From assembly GCF_040364665.1 (NCBI RefSeq), contig NZ_BAABWX010000010.1, positions 1-64,000 on the forward strand: 64,000 bases of DNA, given 5' to 3'. Every line of letters begins with the position of its first letter. Positions within the stretch are counted from its first letter, which is position 1. This DNA comes from Cognatishimia sp. WU-CL00825. GTDB lineage: Bacteria; Pseudomonadota; Alphaproteobacteria; Rhodobacterales; Rhodobacteraceae. The notes under the pieces were generated by a model that made no database searches, was not told where the DNA came from, and saw nothing but the letters and a program-made list of their open reading frames with translations. Position numbers and translations under genes: made by a program. Positions 9,432 to 18,798 of this stretch are shown piece after piece.

Positions 9432-10154
9432 ATGACTCTGACAGGTAAAATCGCGATCGTAACCGGTGCCGGAAAAGGCATCGGCCGGGCAACAGCAGTG
9501 CTTCTGGCAGAACGCGGTGCCGAGGTTGTCGCGATCAGCCGAACCCAGGCTGATCTGGACGGGCTGAGGGCCGATATTGGCGGGCGCTCGATTGCCGCAG
9601 ATCTGGGCAGTGCCAAAGGTGCCCACGCAGCAATGATCGAGGCAGGACGCGCGGACTTTCTGGTCAATTGCGCCGGTTTGAATGTTCCGGAAAGCCTGCT
9701 GGACCTGACGGATGACGGCTATGACCAGGTGATGGATATCAACCTGCGGGCTGCGCTTATCTGCATGCATCACTTTGCCAAACAGGCGGTTGCGGAGAAA
9801 ACCGGTGGTGCGATAGTGAATGTCACCAGCATTTCTGGGCACCGCGGATATCCCAATCATTTGGCATATGCCGCATCCAAGGCCGGACTTGAGGGCGCAA
9901 CACGGGTGGCAGCAAGTGAGCTTGGCGAGCATGGGATTCGCGTGAACGCGGTCGCGCCCACGGTGACGACTACCCGCCTGGCCAAAGCATGGATGATCCC
10001 CGAAAACCGTGATCGGATGATGCAGCGCCATGCAAGCGGGCGCTATGCCGAAGCCGAAGAAGTCGCCAGCGTGGTGGCCATGCTACTGACCCCGGATACA
10101 GCGATGGTCACCGGGGCTGTAGTGCCGGTTGATGGCGGGTTCCTGGCGCTTTGA
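9432..10154 (+). CDS. Short-chain dehydrogenase/reductase (SDR)
   Basis: A 240-residue classical SDR. The cofactor motif TGAGKGIG is at about residues 11-18. NCAGLN, the catalytic Ser in VTSISG and YAASK complete the active site. The C-terminus (VTGAVVPVDGGF) is typical. It starts 10 bp after the sulfatase stop with GAGGT upstream, so the two are co-transcribed. It most likely oxidises or reduces a sugar or polyol released by the sulfatase, with an unresolved specificity. The longer reading frame starting at 9366 would overlap the sulfatase and is less likely. Confidence 0.88.
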   Translation: MTLTGKIAIVTGAGKGIGRATAVLLAERGAEVVAISRTQADLDGLRADIGGRSIAADLGSAKGAHAAMIEAGRADFLVNCAGLNVPESLLDLTDDGYDQVMDINLRAALICMHHFAKQAVAEKTGGAIVNVTSISGHRGYPNHLAYAASKAGLEGATRVAASELGEHGIRVNAVAPTVTTTRLAKAWMIPENRDRMMQRHASGRYAEAEEVASVVAMLLTPDTAMVTGAVVPVDGGFLAL

Positions 10155-10184
10155 CACTCTCAAATTAAAAGGCAGTACGACGAA

Positions 10185-11234
10185 ATGAAATCTCTGGTCC
10201 TTGAAAAAGTAAACGAATTGTCTCTGCGTGATTTCCCGATCGAGAAATCCGAAGAGACGCTTGGCGCGCATGATGTGCGCATCAAGATGCATACGGTCGG
10301 CATTTGCGGCTCGGACGTGCATTATTATACCCACGGCAGCATCGGCCCCTTTGTTGTCAAAGACCCGATGATCCTTGGGCACGAGGCATCCGGTACGGTG
10401 ATTGAAACCGGTTCGGCTGTTTCGACCCTGTCCGTTGGCGACCGCGTCTGCATGGAGCCGGGTATTCCGGACCCAAATTCAAAGGCCACGCGCCTTGGCA
10501 TGTACAATATTGACCCGGCCGTCAGATTCTGGGCGACACCGCCGGTTCATGGCATCCTGCGTCCGACCTGTGTTCACCCCGAGGCGTTCACATTCAAGTT
10601 GCCCGACACTGTCAGTTTTGGCGAAGCTGCGATGGTCGAACCTTTGGCTGTCGGTGTGCATGCCGCCACAAAAGCGCAAGTGAAGCCCGGCGATATTGCT
10701 GTGGTTTTGGGAGCGGGGCCGATTGGCCTTGTCACTGCTCTCGCCGCAATCGCAGCAGGCTGTGCGCGGGTCTATGTGACGGATATCGTTGAGCGCAAAC
10801 TTGAAATCGCCGCCAGCTTGCATCCGGCCATCACCAGCGTGAACGTGGCGTCGGAAAGCATCGCAGATCGGGTGTCTAAGGATACCGGCGGCTGGGGTGC
10901 CAACGTCGTGTTCGAGGCCACGGGTTCGCCCCGCGCAGCCCAGGGCATTTTTGAACCGCTCTGCCCCGGTGGCTGTGTGGTTTTGATTGGCGGACAATCC
11001 GAGCCCATCGCATATGACGCAGGAGCAGCAATGGTGCGGGAAGCGCGGGTCGAGAATATTTTTCGCTATGCGCATGTGTTCCCGCGCTGCGTTGACATGC
11101 TGGCATCCGGCACCATCGACGTGAAACCACTGATCACTCGGACGTTTGAATTCGATCAATCGGTTGAAGCGTTCGAAATTGCGGCATCCGCTCCGCCATC
11201 TGATGTGAAGATGCAAATCCTGTTGCCGCAATAG
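10185..11234 (+). CDS. Zinc-dependent polyol dehydrogenase, xylitol/sorbitol type
   Basis: A 349-residue medium-chain dehydrogenase. The catalytic zinc site is seen as Cys41 ([10 protein letters not shown]) and His66-Glu67 (LGHEASG). The Rossmann motif is [23 protein letters not shown] is the signature of sorbitol/xylitol dehydrogenases. The structural-zinc cysteine cluster is missing: the lobe reads [17 protein letters not shown], as in several alphaproteobacterial xylitol dehydrogenases. Expected reaction: oxidation of a pentitol such as xylitol to D-xylulose with NAD+, directly feeding XylB. It lies 30 bp after the SDR in the same operon. L-iditol/sorbitol remains possible. Confidence 0.85.
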   Translation: MKSLVLEKVNELSLRDFPIEKSEETLGAHDVRIKMHTVGICGSDVHYYTHGSIGPFVVKDPMILGHEASGTVIETGSAVSTLSVGDRVCMEPGIPDPNSKATRLGMYNIDPAVRFWATPPVHGILRPTCVHPEAFTFKLPDTVSFGEAAMVEPLAVGVHAATKAQVKPGDIAVVLGAGPIGLVTALAAIAAGCARVYVTDIVERKLEIAASLHPAITSVNVASESIADRVSKDTGGWGANVVFEATGSPRAAQGIFEPLCPGGCVVLIGGQSEPIAYDAGAAMVREARVENIFRYAHVFPRCVDMLASGTIDVKPLITRTFEFDQSVEAFEIAASAPPSDVKMQILLPQ

Positions 11235-11328
11235 GGTTTGGGTCAACCGACTCAAGCCAAAGACGATAGCCGGCCCGTTACAAGAGCGGGTTGGTTGAAA
11301 CTGAAATAGAAAGTCAGGGAGGAAACCA

Positions 11329-12306
11329 ATGACGTTTTTCAAAACACTTATGGCGGCCGCAGTCGGTTCGCTTGTCACTTTTACCACCGCAGCGGTGGCG
11401 CAGGATGACTATCCGAACAAACCGATCACACTTGTGGTCTCGTTCCCGGCTGGCGGCAATGCCGACATCATCGCGCGGCTGAATGCCGAAGGTCTGAGTC
11501 AGGAACTCGGTGTGCCGGTCAATGTGATCAACGTGCCCGGGGGCGGCATGATCCCGGCTGTGATGAACGTCCTCGAAAAACCGGCAGATGGCTACACGCT
11601 CTTTCGCTGGACCACGCCGTCGGTTGTAATCGGTCCGCTTGTCCGCAACGCGCCCTATGATCCGATGGCCGACATGACCCCGATCTTTGCGGATGAAACG
11701 GTCGCAAACGCGCTTTACGTCAGCGCCGATTCTGAGATCGAAACGTTTGAACAATTCATCGAGGTTGCCAAAACCAAAAAGATGAAGATGGGAGTCAACA
11801 ACATCGGTGCGCCGCCCCATTTGTCCGCAGTGCAATTGGGCCAGGAATTCGATCTGGAATTCAACAATCTGGTCATGAAAACTGTACCGGCAAGCCTTCT
11901 GGGTCTGGTCGGTGGTCAGGTTGAGGTGGCCGTGGGACAGGTCGGCTCTTTCAAGACAATGGGCGATGAAATCCGTCCGTTGGTGATCCTTGATAACGAC
12001 CGCAAGGATTTCTACGAACGCGATCTGCCGGGTGTCTCTACAGTGGGCGAAGTGTTTCCGGCCAAGAACGCAGCGACGTGGATCAAGGGCGGAGTTGCGG
12101 TCAAGGCAGGCACCCCACAAGCCGTCATCGACAAGCTGGTTGCAGCCAGTGAAGCGGCCTTTACCACCGATGAATTCATTGCGCAGGTCAACAACCTGAC
12201 AGCTTACAGCTGGGTTATCGGTGTCGAGGATACGACCGCGACAATTCAGGAAGGCATCGATCTTTACAAGCCGTTTCTGGACGAACTTGGTCTTCTTGCC
12301 AAATGA
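11329..12306 (+). CDS. tctC: Tripartite tricarboxylate transporter binding protein (TctC family)
   Basis: A 325-residue periplasmic binding protein. A signal peptide covers about residues 1-24 and ends at AVAQ. YPNKPITLVVSFPAGG is the hallmark N-terminus of Bug/TctC proteins, and PAGGNADIIAR forms the ligand loop. A strong ribosome site (GGGAGG) precedes the ATG. TctB and TctA genes follow, giving a complete tripartite transporter. Family members bind small organic anions. Here, beside sulfatases, a sulfate ester is a reasonable but untested ligand. A 9-bp hairpin lies between this gene and tctB. Confidence 0.92.
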   Translation: MTFFKTLMAAAVGSLVTFTTAAVAQDDYPNKPITLVVSFPAGGNADIIARLNAEGLSQELGVPVNVINVPGGGMIPAVMNVLEKPADGYTLFRWTTPSVVIGPLVRNAPYDPMADMTPIFADETVANALYVSADSEIETFEQFIEVAKTKKMKMGVNNIGAPPHLSAVQLGQEFDLEFNNLVMKTVPASLLGLVGGQVEVAVGQVGSFKTMGDEIRPLVILDNDRKDFYERDLPGVSTVGEVFPAKNAATWIKGGVAVKAGTPQAVIDKLVAASEAAFTTDEFIAQVNNLTAYSWVIGVEDTTATIQEGIDLYKPFLDELGLLAK

Positions 12307-12328
12307 TCAGCAAGTCGGTCTGACACAG

Positions 12329-12352
12329 CCGCAGGCAGGGGTTTGCCTGCGG
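12329..12352 (+). other. Intercistronic hairpin between tctC and tctB
   Basis: A perfect 9-bp stem (CCGCAGGCA/TGCCTGCGG) with a 6-base loop and no T-run after it. Such stems between a binding-protein gene and its membrane genes often stabilise the upstream mRNA or attenuate read-through, which would favour TctC over TctBA. The function is inferred. Confidence 0.55.
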
Positions 12353-12378
12353 TCTTCGAGAAAACAGGTGGGGTTACC

Positions 12379-12837
12379 ATGCTATCGCAACGCGTTGCAA
12401 ATATTGTATTTTCGGTCTTTTTACTGGCGGCTTGCGGCTATTTCATCAATGCCGCGATTGGGTTTGATGACCTTAGCCTTCCGGGATCGACCCAACTTTC
12501 ATCAAAATTCTTTCCGATCACCATTCTGCTGTTCATCGCGGGCTGCTCGGGGATCGTTCTGGTGCAGTACATCCTCGACAAAGGCGATGGACTGCGGTCC
12601 GAAGAAACGGTTTTTGGCAGTAAGATGGGCGCTTTGCATGGTCTGTTGACCTTCGCCGTGATCGTTGGCTGCCACCTGATTTGGCGCAATTACGGCTTTG
12701 TCCCTGCGGCACTGGTCCTTGGACCGGCGGCGGCGCTGGCCATGGGCGTGCGCAAGCCCGCCATATACGTCGCCTTGGTTGTGATCAGCATGATCATCTA
12801 TTTCGCATTCACCCGGCTCCTGGCCGTTCAACTGTAG
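12379..12837 (+). CDS. tctB: Tripartite tricarboxylate transporter small membrane subunit TctB
   Basis: A 152-residue protein with four hydrophobic segments, matching TctB in size and position between tctC and tctA. Membrane stretches are visible at IVFSVFLLAACGYF, FFPITILLFIAGCSG, LLTFAVIVGCHLIW and the C-terminal VALVVISMIIYFAF. ATG 12379 is chosen over 12343 because a GGTGGGG sequence precedes it and the first membrane segment begins soon after. It forms the transporter's inner-membrane complex with TctA. It stops 9 bp before tctA. Confidence 0.88.
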   Translation: MLSQRVANIVFSVFLLAACGYFINAAIGFDDLSLPGSTQLSSKFFPITILLFIAGCSGIVLVQYILDKGDGLRSEETVFGSKMGALHGLLTFAVIVGCHLIWRNYGFVPAALVLGPAAALAMGVRKPAIYVALVVISMIIYFAFTRLLAVQL

Positions 12838-12846
12838 GAGACAACC

Positions 12847-14355
12847 ATGTTTGGTGGTTCTGAAGCAATCCTTGCAGCCCTCGCATCACTGGGCGATCCT
12901 ACCACGATCATGTTGATGGTCGGCGGCATCACGCTGGGTATCATCATCGGTATCCTGCCCGGTCTGGGCCCGCCCATCGCCATTACCATTGCCCTGCCAT
13001 TCACGTTCTACATGGACGCGGTACCGTCGATCATTCTGCTGCTTTCGATCTATTCCGCGGCGGTCTACGGTGGCTCGATTTCGGCCATTGCCGTGGGGAT
13101 ACCCGGCACCGGGGCGGCCATCGCAACTGTAATCGACGGTCACGCGATGTTCAAAAAGGGCCGCGGCGGCGAGGCGTTGGGCCTGTCCCTGACGGGGTCG
13201 ATCATCGGCGGCATCTTCAGCGTCATATGCCTTGCCTTCATTGCTCCGCTTCTCGCACAGATCGCGATCAAGTTCGGGCCGCGCGAGTTTCTGGCGATCA
13301 GCATCTTCGGGCTTGTCGTAGTTGTGCGGGTCGCTGGCGAGAACCTTTGGAAGGGGCTGGCAATCGGGGGTGTGGGCATTTTCCTGACCACATGGGGGTT
13401 GGACGAAGTCAACGGGACCGAGCGCTATACCTTCGGCTCCTACCACCTGTACGAAGGCATTCCCTTTGTCGCCTTCCTGGTTGGTGTGTTCGCCCTGTCC
13501 GAAGTCATGATGAACGCTGAAACCGCGCTCAGGAAAGTTGATTTCGACAAGTCGAGCCTATCGGTCAAGCTGCCCGGGATGAAGACGCTGGCAAAGCTCA
13601 AGGGCACGATCATGCGGTCTTCTCTTCTTGGCACTGTCATCGGCATCATTCCGGGAGAAGGGGCCGCTGTCGGCGCGTTCTTTGCCTATTCCGAAGCCAA
13701 GCGCAGGTCCAAGAACCCAGAGGCATTTGGTACGGGTGAGCCCGAAGGCGTGATCGCACCGGAAACCGCGAACAATGCCACTGTCGGCGGGGCCCTGGTG
13801 CCGACACTGACGCTTGGCGTGCCCGGCAGCCCCGCTGCAGCGGTCCTGCTTGGGGCATTCCTGATCCAAGGCCTTGCGCCCGGACCGCGGCTGTTTGCCG
13901 AACGCCCGGATCTGATGTACTCGATCTTCATTGGCTTGCTGATCATCAACGTTCTGATGATTTTCATTGGCCTGATTGCCATTCGATTTGCCGCGCAGCT
14001 GATCAAGGTGCCCACGTCGGTGATCGTGCCGAGCGTCGTGCTCCTGTGCTTTGTCGGGGTCTTCAGCGTCAGCAACAGCCTGTTCAGCGTCGGCGTCATG
14101 ATCGCATCGGGCTTTCTTGGCTACACAATCCGAAAGCTAGGGTATTCCATCGCGCCCCTCAGTATTGGCTTTGTGCTTGGCCCCATTCTGGAGCTGTCGT
14201 TGCGCCAGTCGGTGCAGATCAGCGATGGCAGCGTGTTCGAGTTCTTCGCAAGCCCGATAGCGCTTGGCATCTACGGCGTCCTTGCCTTGACGATCCTTTG
14301 GGGACCGATCCGCGCCCGGGTGAAAAAGCCGATGGAGGGTGTCGACGACGCCTGA
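12847..14355 (+). CDS. tctA: Tripartite tricarboxylate transporter large membrane subunit TctA
   Basis: A 502-residue polytopic membrane protein with the usual TctA length and about twelve hydrophobic segments. Family landmarks include GIIIGILPGLGPP near residue 40, YGGSISAIAVGIPGTGAA, and PGEGAAVGAFFAYSEAKR with the related NNATVGGALVPTLTLGVPG. It is the transmembrane channel subunit and is driven by an ion gradient in characterised relatives. A clear GGAG ribosome site precedes it. It belongs to the sulfatase operon and presumably imports that operon's substrate. Confidence 0.93.
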   Translation: MFGGSEAILAALASLGDPTTIMLMVGGITLGIIIGILPGLGPPIAITIALPFTFYMDAVPSIILLLSIYSAAVYGGSISAIAVGIPGTGAAIATVIDGHAMFKKGRGGEALGLSLTGSIIGGIFSVICLAFIAPLLAQIAIKFGPREFLAISIFGLVVVVRVAGENLWKGLAIGGVGIFLTTWGLDEVNGTERYTFGSYHLYEGIPFVAFLVGVFALSEVMMNAETALRKVDFDKSSLSVKLPGMKTLAKLKGTIMRSSLLGTVIGIIPGEGAAVGAFFAYSEAKRRSKNPEAFGTGEPEGVIAPETANNATVGGALVPTLTLGVPGSPAAAVLLGAFLIQGLAPGPRLFAERPDLMYSIFIGLLIINVLMIFIGLIAIRFAAQLIKVPTSVIVPSVVLLCFVGVFSVSNSLFSVGVMIASGFLGYTIRKLGYSIAPLSIGFVLGPILELSLRQSVQISDGSVFEFFASPIALGIYGVLALTILWGPIRARVKKPMEGVDDA

Positions 14356-14404
14356 GGCGTCCCGAAAACCACCCGTATGCCTTGGATAGATTCAGGAATG
14401 CTAA

Positions 14405-15910
14405 ATGACCAATACCGCTAAAAAACACCCCAATATTCTGATAATCTACCCGGATCAGATGCGTTATGACACCATGACCTGCAGTGGGAATCCGGTGATC
14501 AAGACGCCAAACATCGACCGTCTGTCGATGGAAGGCGTGCACTTTTCCGAGGCGTACACCTCTTATCCAATCTGTTGCCCGTTCCGCGCATCCATGCAGA
14601 CAGGCAAATATGCCCAAGGCCATGGCATGGTTCAAAACCATTTCCCGTTGCGCGGAGATCAGACGTTCTTGGCGGATTGCCTGAAAGGTGCAGGCTACCG
14701 CACAGGCTACATCGGGAAATGGCATCTGGAAGGTGGACCAAAGCCGGGTTTTGTGCCGCCCGAACGCCGGTTCGGCTTTGAGCACTTTGTCGGCTTTAAC
14801 CGTGGCCATGATTATCAGGGCTCGATCTATTTTGACGATGCCGGACAGGCCTATCATTCAAAGCGTTACGAGCCAGACTACCAGACCGATCAGTTGATGG
14901 AATTCATCGACACCGCCACCAAAGCAGATGATGGCAAACCGTGGTTTGGTTATGTCAGCTATGGCCCGCCGCATTTTCCGATGCAAATGCCCGACCACCT
15001 GCGCAAGATTTACAGCGCTGACGAGGTGCCCCTGCCGCCCGGTGTTCCCAACGCCGCATTGCAAGAAGAGTACCAACGCATCCGTAGCGAACAATATTGC
15101 AAAGGTGACCCGCGCAGCCCGCATAAAAGCCACGCCGCATATGATAAAAAACCCAAAGGCGAGCCCGAGACAGAGGACGAAATTCGTCAGTTTATCGCCG
15201 AATATTACGGGATGATTCACAATGTGGATTGGAATGTGGGGCGCGTTCTGAACCAGTTGGATGCACTTGGAATTGCCGATGATACGATGGTCATCTTCCT
15301 CAGCGATCATGGCGATATGTTGGGCCAGCAAGGGTCATTCTGCGGGATAAAGTGCGAAGGCTACAGGGCGGCGATGCATGTGCCGCTCATCATTCGCTAC
15401 CCTGCGCGATTCAAACCGCACCTGTCCGAGGCAATGATTGATGTTGGCGTCGATATGATGCCAACCCTATTGGATCTTTGCGGGATTCCAGGGCCGGATG
15501 ACATGCACGGGATCAGCTATCTGCCGGTTCTGGATGGCACGTCGGATCAGCATCGCGACACGATCTGGTTTCAGGTCTTTACCCAGGACGACGGACAGAT
15601 GGGGGAATTCACGCCCTATGCGCAACGTGGCGTGCGCACCCGCGACTGGCTTTACGTCCGTCACAAGGACCGTCGCGTGATGCTCTACGATCAGCGCGGT
15701 GATTATGACGAGCAGAACAATCTCGTCGACCGTCCCGAACATAGCGCTTTGATGGATGATTTCGACGCTCGGATCGCTGCACATATGGCGGCAACCGGCG
15801 ACGATTGGGACATGGCCGCAAATTTTCCGCCGCCAGACTTTATGAGCCACGCGGAGGCGAAGGAATATCTTGAGAACGTTCTGCTTCCAGCTGCAATTGA
15901 AGTTCCCTGA
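14405..15910 (+). CDS. Type I sulfatase (second)
   Basis: A 501-residue sulfatase with the formylglycine motif CCPFR at residues 57-61 (Cys57 is the predicted modified residue). Metal ligands are in IYPDQMR near the N-terminus and in SDHGDMLG. GKWHLEGG is the usual lysine/histidine segment. It differs clearly from the BetC-like enzyme at 7895, so it may act on another position or compound. No signal peptide is seen, so a cytoplasmic site is expected. It lies directly between the TctCBA genes and the FGE gene that should activate it. AGGA before ATG 14405 supports the start. Confidence 0.9.
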   Translation: MTNTAKKHPNILIIYPDQMRYDTMTCSGNPVIKTPNIDRLSMEGVHFSEAYTSYPICCPFRASMQTGKYAQGHGMVQNHFPLRGDQTFLADCLKGAGYRTGYIGKWHLEGGPKPGFVPPERRFGFEHFVGFNRGHDYQGSIYFDDAGQAYHSKRYEPDYQTDQLMEFIDTATKADDGKPWFGYVSYGPPHFPMQMPDHLRKIYSADEVPLPPGVPNAALQEEYQRIRSEQYCKGDPRSPHKSHAAYDKKPKGEPETEDEIRQFIAEYYGMIHNVDWNVGRVLNQLDALGIADDTMVIFLSDHGDMLGQQGSFCGIKCEGYRAAMHVPLIIRYPARFKPHLSEAMIDVGVDMMPTLLDLCGIPGPDDMHGISYLPVLDGTSDQHRDTIWFQVFTQDDGQMGEFTPYAQRGVRTRDWLYVRHKDRRVMLYDQRGDYDEQNNLVDRPEHSALMDDFDARIAAHMAATGDDWDMAANFPPPDFMSHAEAKEYLENVLLPAAIEVP

Positions 15911-15939
15911 AATCCAATCCCTGGAAGGATTGATGTCTT

Positions 15940-16896
15940 ATGACCGAGAGCGAGAAAAAGGGTTCAAGTGCGTGCTGCGGTCCCGCTCGGGTACGCGACG
16001 ACCACGCGCTTGGGCATCAGACCTTTCCTACCAGCGATGACTCCGTCGAACACGATATCGTCGACATTCCGGGCGGGACCGGGTTTCTTGGCACAGACAG
16101 GCCGGAACTTGCCATTGATGGCGAGGCCCCCTTTCGCCAAAGCAAGGTCAAGCCATTTCGGATCGACACGACAACGGTTACGGTTGCTCGCTTTGCCGCA
16201 TTTGTTGCCGCGACAGGCTATAAAACAGAGGCTGAACGGCTGGGAGATTCATTTGTTTTCAGGGGGTTCCTTTCCGGCAACGCATTGAATGCGCCATCCG
16301 TTCCAGGTGCGCCTTGGTGGCTGATGATTAAAGGAGCCACTTGGCGCGCCATTTACGGCCCCGGTTCCGAAGCGGATACCAACCCTGACCATCCCGTCGT
16401 TCATGTGAGTTGGAATGACGCAATTGCCTTTGCGTCCTGGGCTGGTGGCAGACTGCCGACAGAGGCCGAGTGGGAACATGCCGCACGCGGCGGACTTGGA
16501 GATATTCGTTTTCCTTGGGGTGACAAAGAGCCCGACGACACCAACTACTTTCCGTGCAACATCTGGCAAGGGCGTTTTCCAGACAAAGACATGGGCCGCG
16601 ATGGATATATCGGCACTGCACCGGCGCAGTCATTCGAGCCGAACCCTTATGGTCTTTTCAACATGGTGGGAAACGTCTGGGAGTGGACATCCCAGCCTTT
16701 CACCGTTCGGTCGCTCAAAAAGTCAGTGAAACGCGCCCATCGCGGCAAAGCCGGGTTCAAGATCACTAAAGGAGGGTCGTTTCTGTGCCACCTAAGTTAT
16801 TGCTATCGCTATAGAATAGCCGCGCGCACCGGGACTTCTCCTGACAGCGCTATGTCACATCAAGGGTTCAGGTTGGTCTATGATGTCAAAGCTTAA
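15940..16896 (+). CDS. Formylglycine-generating enzyme (sulfatase-modifying factor)
   Basis: A 318-residue SUMF1/FGE-family protein that would oxidise the CxPxR cysteine of sulfatases to formylglycine. The two catalytic, copper-binding cysteines are Cys283 and Cys288 in GGSFLCHLSYCYRYR, as in characterised FGEs. HPVVHVSWNDA, GRLPTEAEWE and NVWEW are fold landmarks. No signal peptide is present, matching the cytoplasmic sulfatases. The N-terminal tail is unusual: residues 12-17 read CCGPAR, so Cys13-Arg17 is itself a perfect CxPxR. It is the only FGE in the window and may serve all four sulfatases. Confidence 0.93.
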   Translation: MTESEKKGSSACCGPARVRDDHALGHQTFPTSDDSVEHDIVDIPGGTGFLGTDRPELAIDGEAPFRQSKVKPFRIDTTTVTVARFAAFVAATGYKTEAERLGDSFVFRGFLSGNALNAPSVPGAPWWLMIKGATWRAIYGPGSEADTNPDHPVVHVSWNDAIAFASWAGGRLPTEAEWEHAARGGLGDIRFPWGDKEPDDTNYFPCNIWQGRFPDKDMGRDGYIGTAPAQSFEPNPYGLFNMVGNVWEWTSQPFTVRSLKKSVKRAHRGKAGFKITKGGSFLCHLSYCYRYRIAARTGTSPDSAMSHQGFRLVYDVKA

Positions 16897-16907
16897 CACC
16901 CAGCGAA

Positions 16908-18725
16908 GTGCATAAGATGGATACCCGCCAACTCACCGCTAATTTCAGTCTGAGACGCCCCTGGTATGGGGAAGTAAATCGCGCCACGTTGAAAGACGAT
17001 GCGGTTGCAGGGCTGACCAATGCCGCAATCGTTTTGCCCCAAGGCGTGGCCTTTGCCGTTATTGCCGGTCTGCCGCCGGAATACGGATTGTTCACGGCGA
17101 TGATCACCCCGGTTATCGCGGCCATTTGGGGCACCTCAATGATCATGGTGTCGGGGCCGACGACGGCGATTTCCGCGGTCATGTTTGCGACCCTGTCTCA
17201 GATGGCCCCTGCCGGAACACCGATCTACATTCACATGGCATTGACCCTTACCATCATGGTCGGGCTGTTTCAGTTGCTCGCGGGTGTCTTTCGGCTTGGC
17301 GGTCTGATTTCTTTCATTTCCCATTCCGTCATGGTCGGGTTTACAACGGCCGCAGCACTGTTGATCGGTGCCTCACAGATCGGTGGCGCGCTTGGTATCC
17401 AAACCGAAGGGGGTGGTGGTGTCGTCGAGCGCATATGGCAAGTGGCCGAGCACTTGGAGGGCTTCAATCCTGTCGCCTTGCTGATCGCGGGGGGAACGCT
17501 TGCGACGATTGTCATAGTCCAGAAAATCAACCGCAAACTCCCGGCCTACCTTTTTGCGCTGGCTGTTGGGGCGGGCTTGGGTGAAATCCTGGACGCGCGC
17601 ACCTCTGGCATTGCGATGTTTGAGAGCCTGCCTTCGGTGATCCCAAGCCTGAGCATACCGGAAACGTCTATTTCTCAAGTTGTTTCGCTGCTTCCGAGTG
17701 CGGTTTCCATTGCGTTCATCGGTCTACTGGAAGCCATCAGCATCGGACGTGCATTCGCAATGCGGCGACACGAGCGATATGATTCAAACCAGGAGATTAT
17801 CGGCCAGGGGCTGTCCAATGCCGTGGCCGGTTTTTTTCAGGCCTATGCCGGGTCCGGATCGTTCACACGGTCTGCCTTGAACGCGGAAGGTGGTGCAAAA
17901 ACTCCGATGTCTGCCATCTTTGCGGCGGGCTTTTTGTTGATCATGTTGCTCGTGTTGGCGCCTTTTGTGGACCGGATTCCCAAGCCTGCGATGGCCGGGA
18001 TCATCATCTTTGTCGCGTGGCGTTTGATCAATTTCGCGGAAATCAGGCACCTGATTGCGAACAGTCGAAGCGAAACGCTAATCCTGCTGCTGACCTTTGT
18101 AACCGGGGTCGCTACCGAACTTGAAAATGCGATTTTTGTCGGCGTGGTTGCTTCGCTTGCTGTCTTCTTGCACCGTAGCGCCCGCCCGCATGTCGCGGTG
18201 CTTGCGCCGGTCATGTACCATGGTCGCCGTTTGATGCGCGGCGTGCCATTTCATAATCTCGAGCAGTGTCCGCAAGTCCTTGTGCAGCGGCTGGAAGGCC
18301 CTTTGTTCTTTGGCTCGGTCGAGCATATTGAACGTGAATTCCGCAGATATGAAACGGCCTATCCAGAGCGAGATTACAAGGTCCTCGCTTTGAAAGGGCT
18401 GGGCAAGATTGACTTGTCGGGTGTGGATTTGCTGATGGCAGAGGCTCTGCGCGCACGCAAGAACGGCGGGGATTTTCACCTTGTCGTCGCGTACATGGAG
18501 ACAGTGCGCGCTTTGGACGAGATGGGTCTTTTTGACGTGTTGGGCCGTGACCATATCCACCCAACCAAGGCCGAAGCCATCGCCGCAGTCGTCGCACAAG
18601 TGCGCGACAGTATTTGCCGGGACTGTACAATCCGGGCCTTTTCCGAATGCGGTGCCAAGCCTGCACCACAGGGGGCCGACAAACAGAAACCGCCCCCCGA
18701 AATTGAACAGATTTATCGGTTTTAG
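16908..18725 (+). CDS. SulP-family anion transporter with STAS domain
   Basis: A 605-residue SLC26/SulP permease. About ten to twelve membrane helices span residues 30-430. The start of the family is clear in AGLTNAAIVLPQGVAFAVIAGLPPEYGLF (given in short: PQGVAFA, PPEYGLF). A C-terminal STAS domain (about residues 455-570, with GKIDLSGVDLL) follows. The last residues contain three cysteines (CRDC and SEC). The start is GTG 16908 or ATG 16917, 12-21 bp after the FGE stop. In this operon it most plausibly moves the sulfate released by the sulfatases out of the cytoplasm, although SulP proteins can also carry bicarbonate or organic anions. Confidence 0.88.
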   Translation: MHKMDTRQLTANFSLRRPWYGEVNRATLKDDAVAGLTNAAIVLPQGVAFAVIAGLPPEYGLFTAMITPVIAAIWGTSMIMVSGPTTAISAVMFATLSQMAPAGTPIYIHMALTLTIMVGLFQLLAGVFRLGGLISFISHSVMVGFTTAAALLIGASQIGGALGIQTEGGGGVVERIWQVAEHLEGFNPVALLIAGGTLATIVIVQKINRKLPAYLFALAVGAGLGEILDARTSGIAMFESLPSVIPSLSIPETSISQVVSLLPSAVSIAFIGLLEAISIGRAFAMRRHERYDSNQEIIGQGLSNAVAGFFQAYAGSGSFTRSALNAEGGAKTPMSAIFAAGFLLIMLLVLAPFVDRIPKPAMAGIIIFVAWRLINFAEIRHLIANSRSETLILLLTFVTGVATELENAIFVGVVASLAVFLHRSARPHVAVLAPVMYHGRRLMRGVPFHNLEQCPQVLVQRLEGPLFFGSVEHIEREFRRYETAYPERDYKVLALKGLGKIDLSGVDLLMAEALRARKNGGDFHLVVAYMETVRALDEMGLFDVLGRDHIHPTKAEAIAAVVAQVRDSICRDCTIRAFSECGAKPAPQGADKQKPPPEIEQIYRF

Positions 18726-18798
18726 CGATCACAAAAGTCGCGTCAGCATTCAGCAATATCACAAGTCCAATGATCACCCCAATCAGGGAAGACCTAAT

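Noticed and set aside
10479..11387. 302-residue minus-strand open frame opposite the xylitol-type dehydrogenase
   Set aside because: It lies fully antisense to a well-conserved dehydrogenase, has a Cys/His/Arg-rich composition typical of mirror frames in high-GC DNA, and matches no family I know.
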